Source: Fidelibacterota bacterium (GTDB taxonomy: Bacteria > Pseudomonadota > Alphaproteobacteria > Rhodospirillales > Rhodospirillaceae). Taken from it: a DNA stretch of 64,000 bases. Shown one piece after another: positions 19,586 through 29,512 of the stretch (within the stretch, counting starts at the first letter, position 1; each line of letters begins with the position of its first letter). The notes beneath the pieces were generated by a model. It worked only from the letters and a program-made list of their open reading frames with translations. It searched no databases and was not told the origin of the DNA. The stretch spans positions 47,998-111,997 of the forward strand of contig CANJRA010000006.1 of NCBI GenBank assembly GCA_947476625.1, given 5' to 3'. Position numbers and translations under genes: made by a program.

Positions 19586-21568
19586 TTAAGTCCGCCGACG
19601 GCGAACGACGACGAACAGCACCACAAGCACCGCTAACGCCACAAGAGCAAATATCGTTGTTTGGCTGCCGCCACTCTTTTCGGAGACAGTCTTGCTCGTA
19701 CGGATGCCTTCGGTTGCCGCGGCTTTTGCCGCGTCGTACCACCACAGCGCCGGGTTAGGCCCGCCCATCTCGGGCGTAATGGCGGGTCGATCCAGCATGT
19801 TCCAATAAGCCCACCAGATTTTAGACTCTGCATAGGCGGGCACAACAAGGTGTTTCCATAGAAGCACGCGATCCAACGCGTGCGTGTGGGCTAACAGACT
19901 TTCGCGCGATTTCACGCGGATCAGGTCTTCGATCAAGGCATCGACGGCCGGGTCTTTAAGTCCGGGCCAGTTCTCGCTGCCGGTGTGACCGGAAGCTTCC
20001 GAGCCCCATTGTTCACGTTTCTCATTGCCGGGTGAATTGCTGTTGCCGCCCCAGAGCGGTACCCCTCCGACGACGAGATCAAAATCGAAGTCGTTCATGC
20101 GGTTCAGATATTGCGTCGGGTCCACCATGCGGATGGTGCCTTTGATTCCCAGACGCTGAAGGTTTTGCAGGTAGGGGCCGACCCAACGTTCATACAGCGG
20201 TGTTTGCAGCAAGAATTCGAAGGTGAAGGTTTCGCCCGCGTCATTCTTTAAAACACCGTCTTGGATTTTCCAGCCCGCCGCCGTCAGCAAATGCTGCGCT
20301 TTGAGAAGGTTCTCGCGCAGTCCCCCTGCCGTGTTCGTGCGTGGGGGAAGATAGGGCATCGTGAAAACCTCTTCGGGAATTTTGCCGCGATAGCGTTCGA
20401 GGATTTGCAATTCCTCGCCGGTCGGCAGGTCATGCGACGCCAAATCCGAGCCCATGAAATAGCTCGTGAAAGGTACCATCAGATCGTAGCCGACAGTTTT
20501 GTTGCTGGCGTCGAAGTCGAAGCCAAGGCCGAGGGCTTGGCGAACGCGGGGGTCAGAGAACTTTGCGCGGCGCGTGTTGATCACGAACGGATGGACTGTG
20601 TCGGGCTGCCCGTCTTCAAACGCTTCTTTCACCAGCGCGCCGGCATCAACGAGACGCTGGTCGTAACCTGTGGCCCAACGCGTGGCGTCGGTTTCGCCGT
20701 AAATGTCCAAATCGCCGGCAAGGAATGCTTGAAACGCTACGTCGTCGTCGCGGTAGTAGTCGATGCGGATCTCGTCGAAATTGAAAGCGCCGCGCGTGAC
20801 GGCAAGATTTTTGCCCCAATAGTTGGGGTCGCGCTTGAGGATGAAATAACGGCCGGGTTCGAAGCGATCGATGCGGTAAGGACCTGTGACGACCGGTATA
20901 TCCAACGTACTCGCTTCAATGTCGCGGGTTTCCCAGAATTTCTTGCTCAGGACCGGGATCTCGCCCACCAGCATGGGCAACTCGTTGTTTTTGTCGGTCT
21001 TGAAAGTGAACTTCACTTTACGGTCGCCGGTTTTCTCGGCTTTGGCGATGTCTCCCCAATACGCTTTAAAGCGCGGATGCCCTTTGCTCATCAGCGCTTC
21101 GAAGGAGAAGATCACGTCCTCGACGGTTACGGGCGAGCCGTCTTGAAAGCGGGCTTCGGCCCGGAGGCTGTATTCAATCCAGGTGTTGTCTTCGGCAACT
21201 TCAACGGTCTCGCAGATGAGGCAATACTGCGAGGACGGCTCGTCGCTGCCGCGAACGGCGAGCGGCTCGCCAAAATAAAAGAACGATCCGTTTCCCGCAT
21301 AGTGGATGATTCCAGGATGCGGCGGCTTACCCTTGAAAGAATAGGGATTGAAGCTATCAAATGTACCGATAGCCCTGCGTCGCAGCGTGCCGCCTTTTGG
21401 CGCATCCGGATTGACGAAATCGAAGTGCGTGAATTCCGGCCCGTACTTTGGCTCGCCATACAGCGCTAGACCGTGAACAGGCTTGCCGCGCACGAGTGCC
21501 TGAGCAGGTTCGATATGTGCGACCGCCAGAACCGCGAGCGCCGCCGTTGCGATTGCGCGTTTGAACAT
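19586..21568 (-). CDS. YejA-like solute-binding protein, second copy, C-terminally anchored
   Basis: 660-residue family 5 extracellular solute-binding protein. Signal peptide at residues 1-24 (cleavage after PAQA), then the mature start [20 protein letters not shown] and a large two-lobed binding fold with typical PKGGTLR and [13 protein letters not shown] segments. Unlike E. coli YejA it ends in a hydrophobic helix (about 637-655) followed by RRRRT, so it may be anchored to the inner membrane. It is a close relative of the preceding gene, 8 bp upstream, and lies 20 bp before yejB. Confidence 0.92.
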   Translation of the reverse strand: MFKRAIATAALAVLAVAHIEPAQALVRGKPVHGLALYGEPKYGPEFTHFDFVNPDAPKGGTLRRRAIGTFDSFNPYSFKGKPPHPGIIHYAGNGSFFYFGEPLAVRGSDEPSSQYCLICETVEVAEDNTWIEYSLRAEARFQDGSPVTVEDVIFSFEALMSKGHPRFKAYWGDIAKAEKTGDRKVKFTFKTDKNNELPMLVGEIPVLSKKFWETRDIEASTLDIPVVTGPYRIDRFEPGRYFILKRDPNYWGKNLAVTRGAFNFDEIRIDYYRDDDVAFQAFLAGDLDIYGETDATRWATGYDQRLVDAGALVKEAFEDGQPDTVHPFVINTRRAKFSDPRVRQALGLGFDFDASNKTVGYDLMVPFTSYFMGSDLASHDLPTGEELQILERYRGKIPEEVFTMPYLPPRTNTAGGLRENLLKAQHLLTAAGWKIQDGVLKNDAGETFTFEFLLQTPLYERWVGPYLQNLQRLGIKGTIRMVDPTQYLNRMNDFDFDLVVGGVPLWGGNSNSPGNEKREQWGSEASGHTGSENWPGLKDPAVDALIEDLIRVKSRESLLAHTHALDRVLLWKHLVVPAYAESKIWWAYWNMLDRPAITPEMGGPNPALWWYDAAKAAATEGIRTSKTVSEKSGGSQTTIFALVALAVLVVLFVVVRRRRT

Positions 21569-21576
21569 ACCGGCTC

Positions 21577-23547
21577 CTAACGGCGGCGGCGCAGGAAGAT
21601 AAACCCAGCGCCAAGCAGAACAATCACGATCCCGGCAATCAGCCAGCCGTTTGACGACGAAGTTTCACCCGTGGGAGCGGCGGCGGGTTGACCTGGGGTT
21701 TGTGCTGCGGCGGAATCCATCCACCAATTCGAAATGGCCAAGCCGGGAGTCTGCATGCCCTGCATGGGAAATTTATCGGGATGTTTCAGTTTGCTCCAGT
21801 AACCGAAGCGGTCCGACGTCGGGCCGTATTGCAGGCCGAGGTAGAAGTTCCATGTCAGGACGCGATCGAGCGCGTGGGCGGCGGTTGCCAGCGTGGCGCG
21901 GTCGGGCGCCTTGAGCATTACTTCAACCAACTTATCTATCGCAGGGTTTTTCACGCCGCTCATATTGCGGCTGCCTTTGCGGTCGGCGGAGGCGCTTCCC
22001 CAAAACTCAGCCTGTTCGTTGCCGGGACTTAAAGAGTTTTGAACGCCCGAAACCGTGACGTCGAAATCGAAATCGGTGAGGCGATTGACGATCTGGCTGG
22101 CATCTACGACGCGCAAGGTGCCTTTAATGCCGAGCTTTTCGAGATTTTGGAACCACGGTAGGATGATGCGCTCAAGGCTAGCCTGGGTTTCAATCAACTC
22201 GAAGGTAAACGGTTCTTTGGTCTCACGGTTGATCAACTGACCGCCCACAACATCCCAACCGGCTTCGGACAGCAATTCCTTGGCTTTCAGCAAATTGTCA
22301 CGCGGATTGCCGTCGCCGGCGGTGGTCGGTTGTTTGAATTCCTGCGTGAAGACTTCCGGCGGAAGTTGCGCGCGCAAAGGCTCGAGCAGCGCCAACTCTT
22401 CCGGTGTGGGCAAGCCCTTGGCTTCCAGGTCTGAGTGCTGCCAGTAGCTGCGTATCCGCGTGTACTGATCGTAAAAGATGGTTTTGTTGAGCGATTCAAA
22501 GTCGAATGCGTAGTTCAGCGCTTGACGCACGCGCCGGTCGGCGAATTTCGCGCGACGTGTATTGTACATGAAGCCCTGCGCCACCATCGGGATGCCGGCT
22601 TCGACCGATAGTTTCTGCACGCGCCCGTCGGTGAAAGCCGGGAAATCGTAGCCGGTCGCCCAGCGCCGCGCCGAGTTCTCGAAATGGATGTCGAACGCGC
22701 CGGATTTGAAAGCCTCGAAAGCAACGGTATCGTCGCGGAAATATTCGAAGCGCACTTCGTCGAAGTTATAGGTGCCGCGCGTGATCACCAGATCCTTGCC
22801 CCAATAATTGGGATCGCGTTTGTAGCTGATAAAGCGGCCGGGCTCGAAGCTGTCGATGCGATAAGGGCCAGTGGAATTGGGAGTATCGAAGGTCGTCGCC
22901 GCGATGTCGTGGCTTTCCCAGAAAGCTTTGCTGATGATCGGCAGTTGGCCCATGATCATGGCGAGTTCGACGTTATTGCCGTCCTTGAAGTGGAAGCGGA
23001 CTTTGCGGTCGCCGGTTTTTTCAACTTTTGCGACGTCGCCCCAGTAGACGCGGTAATTCGGTGCGCCTTTTTCCATCAGCATATTGAAGCTGGCGATGAC
23101 ATCCTCGGGCGTGACGGCGGTGCCGTCGTGGAAGCGCGCTTCGGAGCGCAGTGTGTATTCAATCCACGTGTTGTCCTCGGCTACTTCCATGGTCTCGCAG
23201 AGCAGGCAGTATTGTGCGAAGGGTTCGTCCTCGCCCGACGTCGTCAGGCCTTCGATAAACATGCCGTTAGTGCCGAGAGAGACGAGCCCCGCCGCCGGGA
23301 CGCCCTTGATTGAAAAGGGATTGAGAGAATCAAAGGTTGGAGCGGCGGCGTTTACGCGCAGTGTGCCTCCCTTGGGCGCGGTCGGGTTGACGAAACCGAA
23401 GACATCGTTGGGTCCGTATTTGGCTTCGCCATAAAGCGCCAGCGCGTGCACCGGTTTTCCGCGCACCACGGCATGCGCGGATGGAACGGCTAGAAGAGAT
23501 AAAGCCACGGTGATGCACCCGGTCGACCAGGCTTTTTTGCGCGTCAT
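21577..23547 (-). CDS. YejA-like solute-binding protein, first copy, C-terminally anchored
   Basis: 656-residue family 5 binding protein, paralogue of the next gene. Signal peptide 1-26 (cleavage after SAHA), mature start VVRGKPVHALALYGEAKYGP, then the same collinear architecture. The C-terminus has a low-complexity linker rich in Ala, Pro and Ser, a hydrophobic helix (about 633-651) and RRRR. Two tandem copies feeding one YejBEF suggest different ligands or affinities. Nothing is disrupted. Confidence 0.92.
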   Translation of the reverse strand: MTRKKAWSTGCITVALSLLAVPSAHAVVRGKPVHALALYGEAKYGPNDVFGFVNPTAPKGGTLRVNAAAPTFDSLNPFSIKGVPAAGLVSLGTNGMFIEGLTTSGEDEPFAQYCLLCETMEVAEDNTWIEYTLRSEARFHDGTAVTPEDVIASFNMLMEKGAPNYRVYWGDVAKVEKTGDRKVRFHFKDGNNVELAMIMGQLPIISKAFWESHDIAATTFDTPNSTGPYRIDSFEPGRFISYKRDPNYWGKDLVITRGTYNFDEVRFEYFRDDTVAFEAFKSGAFDIHFENSARRWATGYDFPAFTDGRVQKLSVEAGIPMVAQGFMYNTRRAKFADRRVRQALNYAFDFESLNKTIFYDQYTRIRSYWQHSDLEAKGLPTPEELALLEPLRAQLPPEVFTQEFKQPTTAGDGNPRDNLLKAKELLSEAGWDVVGGQLINRETKEPFTFELIETQASLERIILPWFQNLEKLGIKGTLRVVDASQIVNRLTDFDFDVTVSGVQNSLSPGNEQAEFWGSASADRKGSRNMSGVKNPAIDKLVEVMLKAPDRATLATAAHALDRVLTWNFYLGLQYGPTSDRFGYWSKLKHPDKFPMQGMQTPGLAISNWWMDSAAAQTPGQPAAAPTGETSSSNGWLIAGIVIVLLGAGFIFLRRRR

Positions 23548-23563
23548 GGACGGCTCCCTTGTT

Positions 23564-24382
23564 TTAGGCGTTGCCGCTCAAAATCTTGACGGCTTGGCCA
23601 TGCGTGCGTGTATCGCCGGCCGCGATGACGCAGCCGCCGACGGTCTGTTCTGAATCTAGGTCCAGGGCGGCGCCATTCCAATCGCTGATCTTTGCGCCCG
23701 CAGCCGTTAGCACCGGCACCAGGGCAGCGTAATCATGCAGCTTAAGTCCGGCTTCGCACACCATATCTGTCCAGCCCGATGCCACCATCCCGTAATGATA
23801 GCAATCCGTACCGCCATAACGCCTGCGTTGCACGGCCTGTTCCAACTGAACGAAACGCTTCAGTTCAGAGGCGCTAAAATAGTCGGGACCGGTGGTGTAC
23901 AGGGCGGCTTCGGCCAGCGAGGCGCAGCTTCGCGCAGTCACGGGCTGCCCGTTTAATGTTGTTGGGGCGCCTGTGCCGCCGATCCAGCGTTCTTTGAGGG
24001 CGGGGTGGTTGATACAGCCAAGCCAGGGCCGCGCATTACCGGTCGCGTCACGTTGCCAAAGGCCAATGAGCGTGCCGAACAGCGGCGCGCCATTGATGAA
24101 CGACTGTGTGCCGTCGATAGGATCGAGAATCCAAAGATAGGCCGCGTCGGCCTGCTCGCGCCCGTGTTCTTCGCCGATGATGCCGTGATCGGGAAAGGCC
24201 TTGCGGATCATTGTGCGCATGGCGGTTTCGGCGTCGCGGTCGGCGATGGTGACAGGCGACGCATCGGCCTTGGCGTCGATGGCCAAAGGTTTCCGAAAAT
24301 GCTGAAGCGCGATCTCGCCGCTGATGTCCGCTAGGCGGTGAATCAGGGCAACGCAGGCTTCTTGAGAAACCGCGTTAGCCAT
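23564..24382 (-). CDS. hisN: Histidinol-phosphatase / inositol monophosphatase family
   Basis: 272-residue Mg-dependent phosphatase. Motif A is LWILDPIDGTQSFINGAP, preceded by GEEHG (metal ligand Glu), and motif B is around CEAGLKLHDYAALVPVL. Length and the DGTQSFINGAPLFGTLIGL segment fit the HisN class, which performs the penultimate step of histidine synthesis in many alphaproteobacteria; a general inositol monophosphatase is the alternative. It sits 17 bp upstream of the first yejA copy. Confidence 0.85.
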   Translation of the reverse strand: MANAVSQEACVALIHRLADISGEIALQHFRKPLAIDAKADASPVTIADRDAETAMRTMIRKAFPDHGIIGEEHGREQADAAYLWILDPIDGTQSFINGAPLFGTLIGLWQRDATGNARPWLGCINHPALKERWIGGTGAPTTLNGQPVTARSCASLAEAALYTTGPDYFSASELKRFVQLEQAVQRRRYGGTDCYHYGMVASGWTDMVCEAGLKLHDYAALVPVLTAAGAKISDWNGAALDLDSEQTVGGCVIAAGDTRTHGQAVKILSGNA

Positions 24383-24396
24383 GACCTAGGATGACG

Positions 24397-25047
24397 TCAG
24401 TGAGAGACCGGATTCGTCGATGCAGGCGCCGCAGCCGGAGCAGCGGCAGCAGGCGCCGCAGCGGCCGCGGCTTCAGCAGGTGTTTCGGCTGCTGCCGGGA
24501 TGGCCGGGGGGTTCTGGGTGTTGGACATCAAGAACTTAATGACCGCCGCGCGATCTTGCGGCTTCTTCAAACCCGCGAAGGACATGGAGCCCTTGGGCGC
24601 CAGACGCTTCGGGTTTTCGAGGTAGTCATCGAGCTTTTCATAGGTCCAGGTGCCGCCGATGGCTATCAGAGAGTCGGTGGTCTTGAAGCTGTTGTGGTCG
24701 CCGATTTCGGCGCCGACTATATCGTGCAGGTTCGGGCCGACTTTGTTGGCGCCGCCGGCTTCCGCCGTGTGGCAGGAACCGCATTTCTTGAAGATGGCCG
24801 TGCCTTCGTCGAGGCTGGCCGCAGCGATCAAGGGCACGCTGCTGACGCGCGCGGCGGCTCCGCCGGCTTCGGTCGGAGCAGCTTCGACAACCTCAATCGG
24901 GAAGCCAAATTTTACAACGGGGTGGTGTTCGCTGTGCAGAGGGCTACCGAACATCACGGTGTTGCCGATCAAGTTCACGCCAATGATGGCCAGAAAGGCC
25001 AGCCAGAAGGCTGCGATAATCGCATACATCGTCATTTTGTTCGGCAT
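24397..25047 (-). CDS. Membrane-anchored cytochrome c (CycM-like)
   Basis: 216 residues from the ATG at 25045-25047, which has AGGA upstream; a longer frame adds 26 unlikely residues. An N-terminal uncleaved transmembrane helix (about 5-27) anchors a periplasmic class I cytochrome c domain with the haem site CGSCH, the GPNLHDIVG segment and the distal Met in KGSMSFAGLKKPQDR. The C-terminus is a long Ala/Pro-rich tail. CycM-type proteins carry electrons from the bc1 complex to terminal oxidase. First gene of the run leading into hisN and yej. Confidence 0.9.
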   Translation of the reverse strand: MPNKMTMYAIIAAFWLAFLAIIGVNLIGNTVMFGSPLHSEHHPVVKFGFPIEVVEAAPTEAGGAAARVSSVPLIAAASLDEGTAIFKKCGSCHTAEAGGANKVGPNLHDIVGAEIGDHNSFKTTDSLIAIGGTWTYEKLDDYLENPKRLAPKGSMSFAGLKKPQDRAAVIKFLMSNTQNPPAIPAAAETPAEAAAAAAPAAAAPAAAPASTNPVSH

Positions 25048-25307
25048 TGCCCCAAATCCTAAGCTGTAGAGTGTCCCCACGCGTGGTAGCGGGTTTTGAA
25101 TACTGAGTTTGGGCTTAAATCTCAATATGAATCAAGGGTGACGGCGGGTTTCCTCCCCAGCCGACCGTTATACTGCCCGATTGGGCAAAGTCCTTGGCGC
25201 CAAAGGGCCCTCGGGAAGCCTCTGACCCCTTGGAAGCCGCCCGCAAGTCCTGTATGTGTCGCGGCTCCTCCCGAGGTCGTTTCGGGGATCTGTAACAAGG
25301 CTTTCCG

Positions 25308-26042
25308 ATGTCCGCTTTGATCGTGATTCCGGCCCGTTTGGCGGCTACCCGCCTGCCCAATAAGCCGCTGGCTATGATCGGCGACGCGCCGATGATCGTC
25401 CATGTTTGGCGCCGGGCGGTTCAAGCCGGTGCCGGGCCGGTGATTGTCGCCGCCGGAGACCAAGCCATCGCCGACGTTATTACCAAAGCCGGCGGTACGG
25501 CCATCATGACCGACCCGGAACTGCCGTCCGGCTCCGACCGTGTCCATGCCGCCGCTGAAACCTATGATCCCGCCGGCAAATTCGATGTGGTCGTCAATGT
25601 GCAAGGTGACCTGCCGACTCTGGAGCCGGTACTGGTCGCCGCGTCCATCACGCCGCTGGCCGATCCGGCTATCGATATCGCCACGGTCGTTGCGCGCATT
25701 GTCTCGGAAGAAGAGCTGAACGATCCGGCGGTCGTGAAGGTGGCGCTGTCGCTGCAACCCGGCGCCACGGTCGGTCCGGCGATTTATTTCAGCCGCAACC
25801 TGATTCCGTCAGGCCCCGGCGATCACTATCATCATATCGGTATTTACGCTTTCCGCCGCGCGGCCCTGCGTCGCTTTGTCACCTTGCAGCCGACGATCAT
25901 AGAATTACGCGAACGTCTCGAACAATTGCGCGCGCTGGAAAACGGCATGCGCATGGCGGCGGCGTTGGTGGACACGATCCCCTTGGGTGTCGATACGCCC
26001 GCCGATCTCGATCGTGCGCGCCGCTTGTTGGGTGTGGCGTAG
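25308..26042 (+). CDS. kdsB: 3-deoxy-manno-octulosonate cytidylyltransferase
   Basis: Activates Kdo with CTP for lipopolysaccharide synthesis. 244 residues, the family length. The N-terminal CTP site IVIPARLAATRLPNKPL is intact, followed by SGSDRVHAA, the metal-binding NVQGDLPTLEP and the HIGIYAFRR segment. It starts a two-gene unit with pheA 2 bp downstream. The gap to the divergent cytochrome c gene (25048-25307) contains TTATACT near 25170, a possible -10 element. Confidence 0.96.
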   Translation: MSALIVIPARLAATRLPNKPLAMIGDAPMIVHVWRRAVQAGAGPVIVAAGDQAIADVITKAGGTAIMTDPELPSGSDRVHAAAETYDPAGKFDVVVNVQGDLPTLEPVLVAASITPLADPAIDIATVVARIVSEEELNDPAVVKVALSLQPGATVGPAIYFSRNLIPSGPGDHYHHIGIYAFRRAALRRFVTLQPTIIELRERLEQLRALENGMRMAAALVDTIPLGVDTPADLDRARRLLGVA

Positions 26043-26044
26043 TC

Positions 26045-26911
26045 ATGGCGAAACCGCCGGCCAAAAAATCCAAGCCGGAAAATACCATCGCCTTCCAGGG
26101 ATTCCTTGGCGCTAACTCGCATATCGCCTGCAACGAATGCTTCCCGAAAATGACGCCGCTGCCGTGCGCGCAATTCGAGGATGCTTTTGCCGCTGTGCAA
26201 ACCGGCAAAGCGCGGCTTGCTATGATTCCAGTGGACAATTCCATCGCCGGTCGTGTGGCCGATATTCATCACATCCTGCCGCACGCGGGCCTGCATATCA
26301 TCGGCGAACATTTTCTGCGCGTGAACCATAACCTTATGGCGGTGCCCGGCGCGTCGTTGAAAACCTTGAAGCGTGTCGAGAGTCACGTGCATGCCCTTGG
26401 GCAATGCCGCGACTACATCCGCAAGAATAAACTGACGCCATTTATCTCCGCCGATACCGCGGGCGCTGCGAAAGATGTTGCCGAACGCGGCGACACCAGC
26501 GTTGCTGCCATCGCACCGAAACTTGCGGCCAAAATATATGGGCTCAAAGTGCTGGCATCCAACATTGAAGATGCCGATCACAATACGACGCGCTTTCTGA
26601 TCATGTCGAAGACGCCGGTGAAGACTAATCCGAAGAAGGGTCCGTTCGTTACGTCTTTTGTTTTCCGCGTGCGCAGTGTGCCGGCCGCGCTTTACAAAGC
26701 CTTGGGCGGGTTTGCTACTAACGGCGTCAACATGACCAAGCTTGAAAGCTATATGGTCGGCGGGCATTTCTCTGCCGCGCAATTCTATGCCGATGTCGAA
26801 GGTCACCCCAACGATCATGGGCTGAAATTGGCGCTCGAAGACTTACGCTTCTATTCCAAGGAAGTGATTATCCTCGGCACGTATTCGGCGCATCCGTTTC
26901 GCAAAGCGTAG
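26045..26911 (+). CDS. pheA: Prephenate dehydratase
   Basis: Converts prephenate to phenylpyruvate in phenylalanine synthesis. 288 residues, no chorismate mutase domain, as in most alphaproteobacteria. The catalytic domain starts IAFQGFLGANSHIAC and contains the essential NTTRF (about 179-183). A C-terminal ACT regulatory domain (about 200-280) has GALAxxL-like YKALGGFATNGVNMTKLESYMVGG, the Phe-binding ESR-type motif being ESY here. The adjacent start, 2 bp after kdsB, implies co-transcription. Confidence 0.95.
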   Translation: MAKPPAKKSKPENTIAFQGFLGANSHIACNECFPKMTPLPCAQFEDAFAAVQTGKARLAMIPVDNSIAGRVADIHHILPHAGLHIIGEHFLRVNHNLMAVPGASLKTLKRVESHVHALGQCRDYIRKNKLTPFISADTAGAAKDVAERGDTSVAAIAPKLAAKIYGLKVLASNIEDADHNTTRFLIMSKTPVKTNPKKGPFVTSFVFRVRSVPAALYKALGGFATNGVNMTKLESYMVGGHFSAAQFYADVEGHPNDHGLKLALEDLRFYSKEVIILGTYSAHPFRKA

Positions 26912-26971
26912 TTTGTTTGGTCGCATTTCGGACGGGAAAACCGGCGGTCACTTTTCCCTAAAATGCTCCGC

Positions 26972-27898
26972 TTACGTCGCCAACCAGCCTTCGATCAAAA
27001 AGCGCGCGATGGCGAAGCGGTTGGGAAGTTTGAGTCCGGGACCATTGCTGTCTCTTTCGCCGGCGTTGCGTAAGTCCGCTTTGCTAAACCAGCGGCAATC
27101 TTCCAATTCTTCGTCGTCGCGGTGAATCTCTGTTGTTAGAGCGTCAGCCCGAAAGCCGAGCATGAGTGAGGCGGGAAACGGCCACGGCTGTGATGCGACG
27201 TAGCGTACATCGCCAACAACAACACCGGTTTCTTCGGCAGCTTCACGCCGCACGGCCGCCTCGAGCGTTTCGCCGGCTTCGACAAATCCGGCGACGCAGG
27301 AATACATTCCGGGCGGAAATTTTGCCTGGCGGCCCAAGAGACATTTTTCTTCACCGCTTTTGTCGCGATGCGTAATTAAGGTAATCACCACCGGATCTGT
27401 ACGCGGGAAGGTGCGGTTACCGCAGGCCGGGCTGGTGCATGTGCGGCTATGGCCGGCTTCAGTCATATCGGTCTGCGCGCCGCAGCGTCCGCAGTGTCGG
27501 TGGTTCTGATGCCAAAGAATCATGGCGCGCGCGTAAGCCATCAGCGACGCCTCTTCGCCGGGCAGCAACGCGACGACGTCTGCGGGAGTCTTGAATGTGC
27601 CGCGGATAGCGAAGTCGGGAGGTGCATCGGTGTTAGGAAGCCCGAGTGCGAACCAGGGCGTTTCATCGGCCAGTCCCAGGAACACCAGAGCGGCGTCACT
27701 AAGAATGCTTGCTGTCGCGGCTTCCTCATAAGTCAGGAATCGGAGGCGCGGTTCTTCGTCGACCAAGTGCTGCTGATTCCACATCGGTAGAATGCGCGCG
27801 TTGCCGCCGGTCAGCAGCGCCTGCACGCGCGCAAGATCGCCACGGATCATCACGGCGCGATCCAACGGACTCATCGTATAGGTCAGTGGTGGGTTCAT
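26972..27898 (-). CDS. nudC: NAD(+) diphosphatase / de-NADding Nudix hydrolase
   Basis: Hydrolyses NAD(H) and, in E. coli, removes NAD caps from RNA. 308 residues: N-terminal NUDIX-like domain, zinc ribbon (CGRCG ... CTSPACG, about residues 137-160), and the Nudix box GFVEAGETLEAAVRREAAEETGV around 210-232. The SQPWPFPASLMLGF motif that defines the NADH pyrophosphatase subgroup follows. It lies 3 bp after rlmH on the same strand and converges on pheA. Confidence 0.95.
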   Translation of the reverse strand: MNPPLTYTMSPLDRAVMIRGDLARVQALLTGGNARILPMWNQQHLVDEEPRLRFLTYEEAATASILSDAALVFLGLADETPWFALGLPNTDAPPDFAIRGTFKTPADVVALLPGEEASLMAYARAMILWHQNHRHCGRCGAQTDMTEAGHSRTCTSPACGNRTFPRTDPVVITLITHRDKSGEEKCLLGRQAKFPPGMYSCVAGFVEAGETLEAAVRREAAEETGVVVGDVRYVASQPWPFPASLMLGFRADALTTEIHRDDEELEDCRWFSKADLRNAGERDSNGPGLKLPNRFAIARFLIEGWLAT

Positions 27899-27901
27899 GC
27901 C

Positions 27902-28360
27902 CTAGGCACGATGATAGGGATGGCCGGTGAGGATTGTATGCGCGCGGTAGAGCTGCTCGGCCAATAAAGCCCTTACCAGCATGTGCGGCCACGTGAGTGC
28001 GCCGAAACTTAAAATCACATCCGCGCGTTTGCGCACGCTCTCGTCCAAACCATCCGCGCCGCCGATCAGAAACGTAATGTCCCGTACGCCGTCGTCGCGC
28101 CAGCGCCCCAAACGTTTGGCAAAGGCATCGCTGGCTTCGGAGCGTCCGCGTTCGTCCAGGGCAACGATACGCGCGCCGTCGGGTGCGGCGGACAGCAATG
28201 CCTCGCCCTCGCGGGCGCGCCGTACGTCCACGGACATTTCTTTCTTAAGTTCGATCTCCTTGAGATCAACGCGCCAAGGCAGCCGTGCAATATACGAATC
28301 GAAAAGTGCGCGCTCGGGCCCGGCTTTCGCCTTGCCTACAGCTGCAACGACGATATGCAC
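27902..28360 (-). CDS. rlmH: 23S rRNA pseudouridine-1915 N3-methyltransferase
   Basis: SPOUT-fold methyltransferase of 152 residues modifying helix 69 of 23S rRNA. The trefoil-knot SAM site is visible as FLIGGADGLDE and the C-terminal LSFGALTWPHMLVRALLAEQLYRA, with the terminal GHPYHRA that closes the active site. It lies 10 bp downstream of rsfS, the standard neighbour. Confidence 0.97.
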   Translation of the reverse strand: MHIVVAAVGKAKAGPERALFDSYIARLPWRVDLKEIELKKEMSVDVRRAREGEALLSAAPDGARIVALDERGRSEASDAFAKRLGRWRDDGVRDITFLIGGADGLDESVRKRADVILSFGALTWPHMLVRALLAEQLYRAHTILTGHPYHRA

Positions 28361-28370
28361 AGATGTTGCG

Positions 28371-28829
28371 TTAAGCGCCGCGCGCGGGTTTGCGCGCCGG
28401 AGCTTTTTTGGCGCCGCTCTTGATGCGACTTTTCAAGCCGGTTTTGAGCGGCGCTTTTTTCGCAGCCGCTTTGGTTTTGGCTTTCGGCTTCGCGGCTGCG
28501 CTCGTTGCTGTCGTTACGGGTGCCTGCCAGATGCGCTCGATGTTGTAGAAGGTGCGCACTTCCGGACGGAACAAATGGACGATGACATCGCCCGCGTCCA
28601 CGACGACCCAGTCGCCATACTTTTCGCCCTCGCTCTGCACCTTGATGCCGGTCTCCTTCAACTTGCGTATCAGGTGGTCGGCCATGGCCGAGACCATGCG
28701 CGCCGAGGTGCCCGAGGCAAAAATCATGCGGTCTGCGATGCTGGTTTTACCGACGAGATCGATCGCAAGTACGTCTTGCGCCTTGTCGTCGTCGAGGGAC
28801 GTCAGGATGTTGTTGACCAACTGATCCAA
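28371..28829 (-). CDS. rsfS: Ribosomal silencing factor RsfS, start unsure
   Basis: Binds uL14 and blocks subunit joining in starved cells. The RsfS core is clear: ILTSLDDDKAQDVLAIDL, GTSARMVSAMADHLI and the GDWVVVDAGDVIVHLF motif. 152 residues from a TTG at 28827-28829, longer than usual because of a Lys/Ala-rich tail after the core (about 105-152). The TTG has no Shine-Dalgarno. An in-frame ATC at 28875-28877 sits 6 nt behind a good AGGAG (28884-28888) and would add 16 residues (IPKAAKASDPKPKSNV). No ATG or GTG lies in the open frame upstream. Confidence 0.92.
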   Translation of the reverse strand: MDQLVNNILTSLDDDKAQDVLAIDLVGKTSIADRMIFASGTSARMVSAMADHLIRKLKETGIKVQSEGEKYGDWVVVDAGDVIVHLFRPEVRTFYNIERIWQAPVTTATSAAAKPKAKTKAAAKKAPLKTGLKSRIKSGAKKAPARKPARGA

Positions 28830-28903
28830 TACATTCGACTTTGGCTTTGGATCGCTTGCTTTTGCGGCTTTAGGGATGGTCGTCTCCTGTGTGTTGTCCG
28901 ATG

Positions 28904-29512
28904 TTACCTTGCGGTTTTACGCAAGGCGGTTGCCGAGGCTGGGTGGCGGCGGATGGCAACATAAGTCCAGACCGGGAGAAGACGATGCCAAATCGTTGAA
29001 GGCCTCCGTGTCCGAACCTTGCCAAACCGCTGCGCCGCCGCACTTGCCAACGCCGCGTAAGAATAAGGGCTGCGGTCGAAAACCGCAACGCGTGTGGCAT
29101 GAAAGATGTGTTGCCACCGCCACCATTTGGCTGCCTGCGCGAGATTGTCGGCCCCCATCAGCCAGACGAACGTCATGCCGGGATAGTGTGTTTTCAGGCG
29201 CCGCAGGGTGAGGAGGGTTCGAGCCGAGCCCAAGCGCCGTTCGAGATCGGTCACGACGATACCGGTACCAGCCGCGATTTTGCGCGCTTGATCCAGGCGC
29301 TGGGCCAGCGGCGCCATACCATGCGTGGGTTTCAACGGGTTTTGCGGACTCACCAGCCACCACACCTGATGCAGGTTGAGGCGCTTCAGAGCTTCCTTGC
29401 TGACATGCAAATGGCCTTGATGGGCGGGATTGAAGGAGCCGCCCAAAAGGCCGATGCGCCGGTGCCGGCGGTCGCCGAAGGATGCGGGTTTAGGGCCGGA
29501 TCTGGCCGTCAC
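28904..29512 (-). CDS. nadD: Nicotinate-nucleotide adenylyltransferase
   Basis: Adenylates nicotinate mononucleotide in NAD synthesis. About 202 residues from a GTG at 29510-29512, chosen because the nucleotidyltransferase start [20 protein letters not shown] follows about 20 residues later; the longer frame upstream runs through proA in another frame. Other motifs: [12 protein letters not shown] and [19 protein letters not shown]. The start overlaps the proA 3' end by 23 bp. Confidence 0.94.
   Translation of the reverse strand: MTARSGPKPASFGDRRHRRIGLLGGSFNPAHQGHLHVSKEALKRLNLHQVWWLVSPQNPLKPTHGMAPLAQRLDQARKIAAGTGIVVTDLERRLGSARTLLTLRRLKTHYPGMTFVWLMGADNLAQAAKWWRWQHIFHATRVAVFDRSPYSYAALASAAAQRFGKVRTRRPSTIWHRLLPVWTYVAIRRHPASATALRKTAR

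Noticed and set aside
20261..21469. 402-codon plus-strand frame opposite the second yejA copy
   Set aside because: Antisense shadow of a clear binding protein in GC-rich DNA; no domain features.
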